DNA from: Xanthomonas fragariae
Lineage (GTDB): Bacteria > Pseudomonadota > Gammaproteobacteria > Xanthomonadales > Xanthomonadaceae
Assembly (NCBI RefSeq): GCF_017603965.1
Contig: NZ_CP071955.1
Location: 2,852,001-2,916,000 of the forward strand
Direction of reading: 5' to 3'
DNA: 64,000 nucleotides
Shown: piece by piece, positions 56,345 through 64,000 of the stretch
Position numbering within the stretch: the stretch's first letter is position 1
How the letters are laid out: each line of letters starts with the position of its first letter
Program-made: the position numbers and the translations under genes
The notes under the pieces: generated by a model
The model's input: only the letters and a program-made list of their open reading frames with translations
Told to the model about the DNA's origin: nothing
The model's database searches: none

Positions 56345-57136
56345 ATGACAATCGTTTTCATCGCGTTCGCCTTGTACCTGCTGGCCACGACGCTGCTCAC
56401 CCGGGCGGTGCTGCACGATGGCAACCAGGCGCCAGCGCGCTGGCTGGCGCCGGCGCTGGCGGCGGTGGCGCTGCATACCGGGTATCACGTGCTGGTGGCG
56501 TTTCGCACTGTGGGTGGACCGGACATGCATTTCTTCGCCGCACTGTCGTTGTGCGGCCTGGGCATGGCCGCGCTGACAGCAGTGTTCGGCGGCCGTGGAC
56601 GGATGGCGGCGGTGGGTGTGGTGGTGTTCCCGCTGTCGGCGATCCTGCTGGCCTGCTATCACGCCTACGGCCACGAACCGAGCGCCGACCTGGGCTGGCG
56701 GCTGGAATTGCATGCGTGGATTGCGCTGTTGGCCTACGCCACGCTGGGCATCGCTGCGCTGCTGGCGATCATGCTATGGCTGCAGGAGCGCGCGCTGCGC
56801 CGGCGCGATTTCCACACTTGGTTGCGCGCATTGCCGCCGTTGACCGAGCTGGAAACGCTGCTGTTCCGCATGATCACGGTAGGATTCGTGCTGTTGAGCC
56901 TGACCTTGTTGACCGGCCTGCTGTTCGTGCAGGACTTCCTGGCGCAACGGCTGCTGCACAAGACCGTGCTCAGCATTCTGTCGTGGATCGTGTTCGGTGC
57001 GCTGCTGGTCGGCCGCTGGCGCAATGGTTGGCGCGGCACCAAGGCAGTACATTGGACGCTGACCGCGATGGCGTTGCTGGTGCTGTCGTTCTTCGGCAGC
57101 AAGTTCGTGATCGAGCTGGTGCTGGGGTCGCGCTGA
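56345..57136 (+). CDS. CcsA/YpjD-like cytochrome c assembly membrane protein
   Basis: 263 residues, eight transmembrane helices of the CcsA/CcmC family. Features: ELHAWIALLAYATLGIAALL, with the conserved His in the WxxLAY-type helix, a second conserved His region (RLLHKTVLSILSW), and the C-terminal HWTLTAMALLVLSFFGSKFV. Divergent from ffh, the position of YpjD in many gammaproteobacteria. It probably helps handle haem in the inner membrane; the role is inferred from the family. Start at 56345, the first ATG after the poly-C run. Confidence 0.85.
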   Translation: MTIVFIAFALYLLATTLLTRAVLHDGNQAPARWLAPALAAVALHTGYHVLVAFRTVGGPDMHFFAALSLCGLGMAALTAVFGGRGRMAAVGVVVFPLSAILLACYHAYGHEPSADLGWRLELHAWIALLAYATLGIAALLAIMLWLQERALRRRDFHTWLRALPPLTELETLLFRMITVGFVLLSLTLLTGLLFVQDFLAQRLLHKTVLSILSWIVFGALLVGRWRNGWRGTKAVHWTLTAMALLVLSFFGSKFVIELVLGSR

Positions 57137-57238
57137 TCGCGTAGCTGGCAGGCTTGATGTGTGATGCAAGCAATTGCGAGGCGGCGCGCTGTGCGCACGC
57201 CACTGTGCGCACGTCGGTGCACCCTGCCCTTTGCAGTG

Positions 57239-57372
57239 ACGCGGCGAACAGTCGCCAGGTGAGCGCAGAGCGTGCGCTCACAACCAAAGCTGTAGGAGCA
57301 GCACCTGCCGCAATGAGCACCGAGCACCGGCCCTGCCCGCCTATGGCAGCACAGTCGTTCTGACAGACGCTC
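57239..57372 (-). repeat. degenerate 142-bp repeat
   Basis: The right end CAGTCGTTCTGACAGACGCTCTC and the middle (AGCACCGGCCCTGCCCGCC) match the consensus in minus orientation; the left half is strongly changed. An old copy next to galM. Confidence 0.6.
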
Positions 57373-58422
57373 TCAGGCATTCAGCGCAGCGCTTACAGCT
57401 GCCCACGGCTGATCCGGACCCGGACTGGCGAAGCGATAGGCGATGCGGCGGCGGTAGACCTCACCGGGGCGCAGAATCGTCGACGGGAAGTTGGGCTGAT
57501 TGGGTGCGTCCGGGTAGTCCTGCGGCTCCAGGCACACGCCGCGGCCCAGGCCGGGATGATGGTCGTCCAGATGCTGACCTTCGTAGAGTTGCACCGCCGG
57601 TGCATCGCTGGTGATACGCAGCGCTACGCCACTGTGCGGCGAATACAGCTCGGCAACGCAGTCAGCATCGGCGGCCAGCACCAGGCATTGGTCGTAGCCT
57701 TTGCCGAGCATCACTTGCGGATGTGCAGGGTCGCTATTGTCGGCCAGTGCGATGGGCGTGCGGAAATCGAACGGCGTGCCGGCGATCGGGGCGATTTCGC
57801 CGGTCGGGATCGATTCGGCATCCACCGGCAGATAGCGCTCAGCCGGCACGCGCAGCACTTGCGATGCGGCAGGCCGGTGCGGGTCGCCGGACAGGTTGAA
57901 GTAGGGATGGTGGGTCAGGTTCAACGCAGTGGCGGCGTCGCACTGCGCTTCGAAGTCCAATTGCAGGCTGCGCCCGTGGAGCTGCAAGCGCGCACGCACC
58001 TGCAAATTGCCGGGGTAACCTTCTTCGCCATCGGGAGAGTCGTACCCGAGCAGCACCTGATCCGGCGCCTGCTCCAGCACGCCCCACACACGCCGCCCGA
58101 AACCGCGCAGGCCGCCGTGCAACTGATTGCGCCCCTCGTTGGCCGCCAATGTGTGGGTGACACCATCCAGCGTGTAACGCGCGCCAGCGATACGGTTGCC
58201 GAAGCGGCCGACAAGAATATTGAGGCTGTCGCCATCTGCGGCATACGCGGGCAGATCCGGCAAGGCTAGCAGCAAGGGCACGACACCTTGCCCAGTAGTC
58301 AACCGCAGCGCGTGCAGAATGCCTCCATAGGTCAGCACTTCTGCCTCCAGCCCGGCATCGCTGCGCAACGTCAACGCTTGCACCTGTACACCGCTTGGCA
58401 ACTGCCCGAACACTCGCTGCAT
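57373..58422 (-). CDS. galM: aldose 1-epimerase (mutarotase)
   Basis: 349 residues; interconverts alpha and beta anomers of sugars. Conserved NRIAGARYTLDG, the base His region ALNLTHHPYFNLSG, and the acid Glu region CLEPQDYPDAPNQPNFPS. Start at 58422 (MQRVFGQLPSGVQV) agrees with family length; a longer start at 58527 is less likely. No signal peptide is apparent. A single gene; the upstream control region is followed by repeat copy 8. Confidence 0.94.
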   Translation of the reverse strand: MQRVFGQLPSGVQVQALTLRSDAGLEAEVLTYGGILHALRLTTGQGVVPLLLALPDLPAYAADGDSLNILVGRFGNRIAGARYTLDGVTHTLAANEGRNQLHGGLRGFGRRVWGVLEQAPDQVLLGYDSPDGEEGYPGNLQVRARLQLHGRSLQLDFEAQCDAATALNLTHHPYFNLSGDPHRPAASQVLRVPAERYLPVDAESIPTGEIAPIAGTPFDFRTPIALADNSDPAHPQVMLGKGYDQCLVLAADADCVAELYSPHSGVALRITSDAPAVQLYEGQHLDDHHPGLGRGVCLEPQDYPDAPNQPNFPSTILRPGEVYRRRIAYRFASPGPDQPWAAVSAALNA

Positions 58423-58547
58423 GGAATCGTCTCGCCGATGGTGGAAGCTCGCGAGCATAGCCGTGTCGCGCAGCTGCCAACCATGCCGATGCGCACATCC
58501 GGCCTTGGCAGATGCCTTGCGTGGCAACTACCGCCGCATCGGCCTTA

Positions 58548-58689
58548 GAGCGGCTAACAAAACGACTGCGCTCACCGCCAGGCGGGCGCGGCCGGTGATC
58601 GGAATCGGCATGTACCACGCGTACACTCCAGTTCCTCCGCGCCGTGAGCACCCACCCGACGACTGCTCGCTACGTTTTGTTAGCCGCTC
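58548..58689 (+). mobile_element. 142-bp MITE-like repeat, copy 8 (reference copy)
   Basis: Full length, flanked by TTA at 58545-58547 and 58690-58692. The termini GAGCGGCTAACAAAACG and CGTTTTGTTAGCCGCTC are exact inverted repeats of 17 bp. The core is TGTAC-CACGC-GTACA. Used as the plus-orientation reference. Confidence 0.97.
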
Positions 58690-58692
58690 TTA

Positions 58693-58882
58693 CCAGTACA
58701 CGCTTAATCCGATCGTGACCGACTCCGCCGGCCACCCCGACAGCGTCATGCTGCCGCGGCTGGAGTGGGTGCAGCTCAACCAGTCCGAGTTGCTGTCCAA
58801 TCCCGCGCGCCGTGGCGAAATCGCCTTCGAGGCTGACATCCTCGCTAACGATGCTATGGATCTATCGATCAAGTTGCCGCTC
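58693..58882 (+). other. protein-like remnant after repeat copy 8
   Basis: The DNA reads QYTLNPIVTDSAGHPDSVML, PRLEWVQLNQSELLSNPARR and GEIAFEADILANDAMDLSIK without a stop, joined to the repeat on the left and to the antisense kinase gene on the right. The composition is that of coding sequence, but I cannot identify it. No start codon with a ribosome site is present, so it is probably the broken end of a gene. Confidence 0.4.
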
Positions 58883-61800
58883 TTAATCGGCGGTCGCACT
58901 GTCCTGCGTGTCGCCGGCGTCGGCGAGCACCCGCGCCAAGGCCTGCTCAAGCAAATCGCCGGTCACCGGCTTACGCAGGAAGCCATTGCAGCCAGCCGCC
59001 ATCGCTTGCGGTTCGGCATCGGCATCGGCACGCGCGGTCACTGCAACAATCGGGAAGCGCACACCGCGCACGCGCAGCTGCGCCACCAGCGCCGCGCCAT
59101 CGAGACCAGGCAGATCCAGGTCGCACAGGCCTGCATCGAAACTGTGCGTACTCACCTCAGCCAAGGCCGCAAGACCATGCAGAACATGGGTAACGTGATG
59201 ACCGCGCGTCTGTAGCAAGCCCACGATCACCTGCGCCACAGTCGGGTCGTCTTCGACCAACAACAGCTGCAACGGCGCCCGATCGTGAAGCGCAGGTGCA
59301 TGTGTCGCATTCGGCGTCATTACCGGTAACGCAGCCACCCAGCGCAACGGCAGTTCGACCACGAAACATGCACCCTGCCCCAACTCACTGCTGACCGTCA
59401 CCGCGCCACCCATCGCCGCTGCGAGCTCGCGGCAAATCGCCAGCCCCAGGCCGCTGCCCCCGTGCCGCGCGAGCGTAAGCGCTCCCTCCGCCTGCTCGAA
59501 GCGCTGGAACAAACGCCCGCGCTGCTCCTGGCTCATGCCCGGGCCGGTGTCGCATACCTCTACCCGAATTCCCTGCGTCGTATTTTGCGGCAATGGCGAA
59601 ACCCGTAAGTGCACGCTACCGCGCTCGGTAAACTTGATCGCGTTGAAGAGCAGATTAAGCAATATCTGCTGCACCCGACTGGCATCGCCATGCAATGCCA
59701 GCGGCAATACATCATCCAGCACGCATTCGAAGGCCAGCTGCTTCTGCCCGGCACTTGGGCTCACCAGCCCGGCCACTTGTTCGATTAGTTGACGCAGATT
59801 GAAGTCGCGGTACTCCAGCGGCAGTTTGCCGGCCTCGATCCGGGCCAGATCCAGTGCATCGTTGACCAGACGCAGCAGATGCTTGCCCGCTAGCTGGATC
59901 GCACTCGCGTAGCCTTGCTGACGCCCATCCAACGGCGTCTGCAACAGCAACTCGCTCATGCCCAGTACACCGGTCATCGGCGTGCGCACCTCGTGCCCCA
60001 AGGTGGCAAGAAAGCGTGTCTTGGCCAACGACGCCTGCTCTGCAAGCTCGCGCTTGTGCTGCGCCAACTGCCACTGCGCACGCATACGTACACGCCGGCG
60101 ATAGGCGGCGGCGAGCAACGCGCTGAGCAGCAATCCCGACATGCAGATCAGCGCGATGCCCACGTTGCTGCGCCACCATGGCGGCTTGACCGAGAACTGC
60201 AGCGTCTGCACCTGCGAGCGATTTCCCAGAGGATCCACTCCCTGCAGCGCGAGCTCATAGTTGCCGGCAGGCAGGCTGGCAAATTCGCGGATACCCGCAT
60301 TGCCCGACGTCTGCCATTCGGTGTCGAAACCTTTCAGGAAACTGCGATAACGATTGGAAAGAGGATCGCTGTACGACAGCAGTCGGGTGACGACCTGCAA
60401 CTGCCGATCACCCGGTCCCAACTGAAACGGGCGATCCATCGGCAACGCGACGCGTGCGCCATCGCGTAGCACGCTGACATGTTCCAACTGCAATGCAGGA
60501 ACAAAAGGCGAGATATCGGGCATCGCGGTATCCAGTAATACGGTAGAGCCATCGCTGGTCGCACCAATCAAAGTGTCGCCCGACATCAGCAGGCAATGCT
60601 GGATGAACTCCTGACTGGTCAAGCCATCGCGCGTGCCGATATTGCGCAACCGTGCCGGCGTTGCCGAGGGGTCGATCCGCCACAGCCCACGCAAACTGGA
60701 AATCCAGACCCGGCCACGCGGGTCGATCTGCATTGCGGACGCGTCGAACCCGTCCAGCCCGTCGGCTTCGCCCACGTGGCGTGCACGCGCCCAGCGTGTT
60801 GCGGTTTTTTTCCATTGCTCTGCACCGGTGGCCCGATACACCCACACCGTCTCCGATGATTGGCTGGCAAATGCCTGGATCGGCGTTCCTTGGAGACCTG
60901 CAACCGGCACGAAGCGGCGTGACGCTTGGTCCCACGCGAACATGCCGCCCTCGCCCGCAACCCAGACTCGCCCATCGGGGCCTTGCTCCAGCTGCTGTAT
61001 GCCGATGTCGCGCAGACCGTGCAAGTCTTGTTGCGTGATGCGCTGCAAGACCCGGCCGCTGCGCAGATCGCGCTGCTGCACCATGTCGATGAACGCCATC
61101 CACACCGTATCGTCATGCTCGATGATCCAATCCGGCGCCGACAGCGCCGATGCCGGTTCGGGGCCGTCGGACGGCCAGTGGATGAACTCCCCGGTGCGCA
61201 GATCCATCCGCGACAGACCAAAACTCAAATTGCCCAGCCACACCCGTTGCAGGTGATCCTCCAGCGCCGATACCAACTCCATTCCCTTGAGATACGGCGA
61301 CTGCAGACCTGTCTGAAACGTGTCGCCGGTGCTCGGATCGACGCGCAACAGACGACCTTCCGCATCGGCCTGCCACAAGCCACCGGAACGTGTGGCAGGC
61401 GCCAGGTTGCAATACATGGCGTCCCCGGTCGGCACGGCGGGTTTGAGCACGGCACTGCGCTTCCAATCTACCGGCAAATACCCGAGACCGGTGCCATGCA
61501 TCGGAATCCACAGCCCTCCATCGGCCGCTCCCAGCAGACCGATGACATTGCGGCGCGACAACGGCCCCTCGCCACTGAAAGCAGGTACCGGCGGACGCTG
61601 GCCGTGCGTGCGCCACAGACCGCGTCCGCTCCCCAGCCAGAATTCGCCATCCGGAGCAGCCACTGCGCTCCAGAACTCGTTGCCGTTACCGAACATCGTG
61701 CCCCAGGCGAGCGGCTGCCATCGATCATCGGACCTCATGACATGCAATCCGGACTCGCTACCCACCCACAGACGGTCTCCAGTCCATTGCAGACCGAAGA

Positions 61801-62452
61801 TAGCTGACTGCCGGTTCGGTTCGTCCGGAATATACTCACGACGCATGCGCCTTCCATCGTAATAGGCCAGGCCGCTGCTGGTTCCGATCCACAACCGGTG
61901 CCGCGTGTCCGCTGCCAGGTTCATGACCATGGCCTGATCCAGCTCGCCTTCCACCGCGCCCAGATCCACCGACACCATCGTCCCACCGGCATCGATGCGA
62001 ACCAGCGCGCCGGTCGTGGTTCCGGCCCAGATATCACCATCGAACGCAGCGATGCTGTAGATTTTGCCGTCTTTCATCGATGGATAATCGACGGCGCGGT
62101 AATGCCGGAAGCGACTGCGACCGGCGTCCATCACGCTCAGCGTCTTGCCGCACCCGATCCAGATCCTGTCCAACGCATCGATGTGGAGCGCCTGGATCGC
62201 GTTGCAGGGCAACGACGCAGGATCGGTCGGGTCGTGACGCCAGGTTCTGAATCCTGCACCGTCGTAACGCACAAGGCCATCCAAGGTGCCGAGCCACAGG
62301 TAGCCGGCACGATCCTGGTTGATGGCAATCACCATGGTCGACGGGAGCCCTTCGCTGGGACCCACGATCCGAAAGCGCGGTATCTCCGGAATCTTCGCCG
62401 CGCACGGCAACACACCCAGCAGCAACACCAGCACAACGACAAGCGCACGCAT
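58883..62452 (-). CDS. hybrid sensor kinase with two-component propeller
   Basis: 1189 residues. Signal peptide (1-19, RALVVVLVLLLGVLPCAA). A long periplasmic part, about 25-700, of repeated Reg_prop blades (NQDRAGYLWLGTLDGLVRYD, ALDRIWIGCG, TRHRLWIGTSSGLAYYDGRR), then a Y_Y_Y domain. One TM helix lies at about 790-812 (VGIALICMSGLLLSALLAAA). Cytoplasm: HisKA with FLATLGHEVRTPMTGVLGMS, ATPase with NLLFNAIKFTERG and GGSGLGLAICRELAAAMGG, and a receiver with LLLVEDDPTVAQ, phospho-Asp in CDLDLPGLDG, and Lys in GFLRKPV. There is no DNA-binding output, so it likely signals to another protein. Start at 62452 selected by the signal peptide. The ligand is unknown, but such kinases often sense carbohydrates. 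Confidence 0.95.
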   Translation of the reverse strand: MRALVVVLVLLLGVLPCAAKIPEIPRFRIVGPSEGLPSTMVIAINQDRAGYLWLGTLDGLVRYDGAGFRTWRHDPTDPASLPCNAIQALHIDALDRIWIGCGKTLSVMDAGRSRFRHYRAVDYPSMKDGKIYSIAAFDGDIWAGTTTGALVRIDAGGTMVSVDLGAVEGELDQAMVMNLAADTRHRLWIGTSSGLAYYDGRRMRREYIPDEPNRQSAIFGLQWTGDRLWVGSESGLHVMRSDDRWQPLAWGTMFGNGNEFWSAVAAPDGEFWLGSGRGLWRTHGQRPPVPAFSGEGPLSRRNVIGLLGAADGGLWIPMHGTGLGYLPVDWKRSAVLKPAVPTGDAMYCNLAPATRSGGLWQADAEGRLLRVDPSTGDTFQTGLQSPYLKGMELVSALEDHLQRVWLGNLSFGLSRMDLRTGEFIHWPSDGPEPASALSAPDWIIEHDDTVWMAFIDMVQQRDLRSGRVLQRITQQDLHGLRDIGIQQLEQGPDGRVWVAGEGGMFAWDQASRRFVPVAGLQGTPIQAFASQSSETVWVYRATGAEQWKKTATRWARARHVGEADGLDGFDASAMQIDPRGRVWISSLRGLWRIDPSATPARLRNIGTRDGLTSQEFIQHCLLMSGDTLIGATSDGSTVLLDTAMPDISPFVPALQLEHVSVLRDGARVALPMDRPFQLGPGDRQLQVVTRLLSYSDPLSNRYRSFLKGFDTEWQTSGNAGIREFASLPAGNYELALQGVDPLGNRSQVQTLQFSVKPPWWRSNVGIALICMSGLLLSALLAAAYRRRVRMRAQWQLAQHKRELAEQASLAKTRFLATLGHEVRTPMTGVLGMSELLLQTPLDGRQQGYASAIQLAGKHLLRLVNDALDLARIEAGKLPLEYRDFNLRQLIEQVAGLVSPSAGQKQLAFECVLDDVLPLALHGDASRVQQILLNLLFNAIKFTERGSVHLRVSPLPQNTTQGIRVEVCDTGPGMSQEQRGRLFQRFEQAEGALTLARHGGSGLGLAICRELAAAMGGAVTVSSELGQGACFVVELPLRWVAALPVMTPNATHAPALHDRAPLQLLLVEDDPTVAQVIVGLLQTRGHHVTHVLHGLAALAEVSTHSFDAGLCDLDLPGLDGAALVAQLRVRGVRFPIVAVTARADADAEPQAMAAGCNGFLRKPVTGDLLEQALARVLADAGDTQDSATAD

Positions 62453-62548
62453 GTGGGCATCCCTTCCACGTCCAGCCAACATGCTCGCAACGGATCGTTG
62501 CGAGCGCAAGCGGCGCGCGCGTCGTCGGGATGTGTCTAGAATCGGCCC

Positions 62549-63202
62549 ATGACAACCTTCGCCCGCCTGTTGGTGTTTCCCGCTCTGGTAGTGACCAGCC
62601 TTGCCGCTACCGCTGCGCCGGTGCGCTACGCACTGGATCCGGTGCATACCCGAGTGTTGTTCGCAGTCGAGCATTCCGGTTTTTCCAAGGCATTGGGGAC
62701 CGTTTCCGGAAGTAATGGCACGTTGGTCTTCGACCCGGACGACTGGGCCGCAGCGCGCCTTGACGTCACCGTCCCGCTGCGCCGCGCCGACCTGGGCGAT
62801 ACCAAGTGGACCGACGCCACCTTGGCACGCAACCTACTCGACGCCGAGCGGTTTCCCGACGCGCATTTCGTCTCGACCCGCGTCGAAGCCAGCGGCCAAA
62901 ACCACGCCAAAGTCACCGGTAACCTGACCCTGCGCGGGGTGACCCGCCCGGTCACCCTAGAGGTCACCCTCAATGCGCTCAAACGCCATCCGCTGCCGCC
63001 GTTCCGACGCACCGCCGGCTTCTCTGCCACCGCCACACTGAGCCGTGCGGAGTTCGGGATCGATGCGTGGAAATCGATGATCGGCGACAAGGTGGAACTG
63101 CGGATCGAAGCCGAAGCCGTACGCGAAGGCCGGGAAGACGACGCGCCCGAACCGCAGACAGCCCCCGCCACGCCTGACGCCGCAGCCAGCGCGGAGTCCT
63201 GA
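62549..63202 (+). CDS. YceI-family periplasmic lipocalin-like protein
   Basis: 217 residues with a signal peptide (1-22). YceI barrel: YALDPVHTRVLFAVEHSGFS, LDVTVPLRRADLGDTKWTDA and TVSGSNGTLVFDPDDW. These proteins bind polyprenyl lipids such as ubiquinone precursors. It starts an operon: the next gene begins 2 bp after the stop codon. The tail (APEPQTAPATPDAAASAES-like) is Ala/Pro-rich and probably disordered. Confidence 0.93.
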   Translation: MTTFARLLVFPALVVTSLAATAAPVRYALDPVHTRVLFAVEHSGFSKALGTVSGSNGTLVFDPDDWAAARLDVTVPLRRADLGDTKWTDATLARNLLDAERFPDAHFVSTRVEASGQNHAKVTGNLTLRGVTRPVTLEVTLNALKRHPLPPFRRTAGFSATATLSRAEFGIDAWKSMIGDKVELRIEAEAVREGREDDAPEPQTAPATPDAAASAES

Positions 63203-63204
63203 GC

Positions 63205-63768
63205 ATGAGCCTGAAGAACGTCGAACGCTGGGGCGGTGTCAGCCAGACCCTGCACTGGCTAATCGCGCTGTTGATTTTGGTCCTGGGCATTGTGGGCCTG
63301 ACCATGGGCGAGTTGCCCAGGACGCCGAAATATTTCTGGGTCTACACCGCACACAAATCGGTGGGCCTGACCGTGTTGGCACTGGTGATCGTACGGCTCG
63401 GCTGGCGCATCCATGCGGGTGCACCGCCGCCGGTGGCCGGCACGCCGCGCTGGCAGAAACGCATCGCCGGCCTTACCCACTGGCTGTTGTACGCAATGCT
63501 CTTCGCCATGCCACTGTCGGGCTGGTTATACGACTCCACCAGCGGCTTGCGTCCATTCCGTTGGTTCGGTCTGTTTGCGGTCCCTAAGCTCAGCCCGCCG
63601 GACGAACGATTGCGCGCGATTGCGCACTTCATCCACACGTGGGGCTTCTGGCTGTTGATTGCCATGGTGCTGACGCACGCCGGTGCCGCGCTCTACCACC
63701 ACCTGTTCCAGCGTGATGCCACCTTGGCCCGGATGTTGCCGCACGGCTGGCTCTCTTCCAAACCCTAA
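63205..63768 (+). CDS. cytochrome b561
   Basis: 187 residues, four transmembrane helices with haem-ligating His: GVSQTLHWLIALLILVLGIV, TAHKSVGLTVLALVIVRLGW, GLTHWLLYAMLFAMPLSGWL, HFIHTWGFWLLIAMVLTHAG. This is the soluble-donor quinone oxidase/cytochrome b561 family commonly encoded with YceI proteins. Same operon as both yceI genes. Confidence 0.95.
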   Translation: MSLKNVERWGGVSQTLHWLIALLILVLGIVGLTMGELPRTPKYFWVYTAHKSVGLTVLALVIVRLGWRIHAGAPPPVAGTPRWQKRIAGLTHWLLYAMLFAMPLSGWLYDSTSGLRPFRWFGLFAVPKLSPPDERLRAIAHFIHTWGFWLLIAMVLTHAGAALYHHLFQRDATLARMLPHGWLSSKP

Positions 63769-63777
63769 GGATTGCAC

Positions 63778-64000
63778 ATGTCGTCCAAGTTGTTTGCCTC
63801 TCCGCTGCTAATTGCTACCGCATTGGTTGCCACTTTCGCCGCAGCGCCGGTGCTTGCCGCCGATTACGTCCAGGCGCCCGGCTCGTCGCTGGTGTTTGCC
63901 AGCAAGTACGACGGCGAAGTGTTCACCGGCAGTTTCCCGCGCTTCGACACCACGCTGAGCTTCGATCCGACCAACCTGGCTGGTGCCAAACTGGATGTAC
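63778..64000 (+). CDS. second YceI-family protein (3' part outside window)
   Basis: The first 74 codons: signal peptide (MSSKLFASPLLIATALVATF, to about residue 27), then YVQAPGSSLVFASKYDGEVF and RFDTTLSFDPTNLAGAKLDV, the YceI fold. The two flanking yceI genes and the cytochrome form a yceI-cybB-yceI unit. It continues beyond the window. Confidence 0.88.
   Translation, partial: MSSKLFASPLLIATALVATFAAAPVLAADYVQAPGSSLVFASKYDGEVFTGSFPRFDTTLSFDPTNLAGAKLDV

Noticed and set aside
54209..57136. Open frame of 975 codons on the plus strand
   Set aside because: It is antisense to ffh, in a region whose composition keeps most frames open, and becomes a real protein only at 56345, where the CcsA-like gene begins.

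Overview
The window is chromosomal DNA of a high-GC gammaproteobacterium, almost certainly a plant-associated Xanthomonas. The evidence is the protein content: a XopG-type type III effector with a PIP-box promoter, secreted S8, C1 and GH5 hydrolases, TonB receptors, a propeller hybrid kinase, and Xanthomonas-type IS481, IS701, IS4 and IS3 remnants. Many genes are broken, so this looks like a repeat-rich lineage undergoing gene decay. I do not name a species.

Layout. 1-6100: rluF (partial), a membrane GGDEF-EAL protein, deaD, a small S4 protein. 6100-11900: MAPEG, DUF4019 and small membrane proteins, a wrecked ada/alkA gene next to intact ogt, an NPP-type phosphodiesterase lipoprotein, ribosomal protein THX, and a MerC-like protein. 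11880-16290: a Zur-box-like site between the MerC-like gene and a ZnuD-type zinc receptor, then a second TonB receptor decayed behind an IS481 remnant. 16770-22630: an intact and a decayed S8 protease, AraC and GH5 remnants, and an intact GH5 cellulase. 23190-26260: zur, gltX, DUF3616. 26290-28740: remnants of a nitrilase-family gene, a GNAT gene, creD and creC around an intact C1 peptidase. 28770-34420: rlmJ, a GNAT gene, mfd. 34430-40960: a genomic island with IS3, IS4 and IS701 elements, a radC fragment, an unknown membrane protein, the effector gene xopG and an integrase remnant, ending directly upstream of mutS. 40960-49200: mutS, katG, an Hsp15-like gene, a MATE exporter. 49500-58420: the rpsP-rimM-trmD-rplS operon, a class IV aminotransferase, a nitronate monooxygenase, ankyrin and DUF2314 proteins, ffh with a divergent CcsA/YpjD-like gene, galM. 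58880-64000: a 1189-residue hybrid kinase divergent from a yceI-cytochrome b561-yceI cluster.

The most striking non-genic signal is a dispersed 142-bp element (MITE-like). Eight full-length or near-full-length copies, three degenerate copies and at least two fragments lie in this window. Copies start GAGCGGCTAACAAAACG, end with the inverted repeat, carry a central TGTAC-N5-GTACA palindrome, and usually lie between 3-bp TTA or TAA direct repeats. In two genes (the GGDEF-EAL gene and deaD) the stop codon is exactly the flanking TTA (TAA on the coding strand). An insertion into a TAA stop that duplicates those three bases restores the stop, so it would be nearly silent. Another copy ends five bases before the start codon of the S8 protease.

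Functional links: Zur (23.2 kb) probably controls the MerC-like/ZnuD pair (11.9 kb). The secreted hydrolases and XopG fit a plant-pathogen lifestyle. Mfd, MutS, Ogt and the lost Ada/AlkA concern DNA repair.
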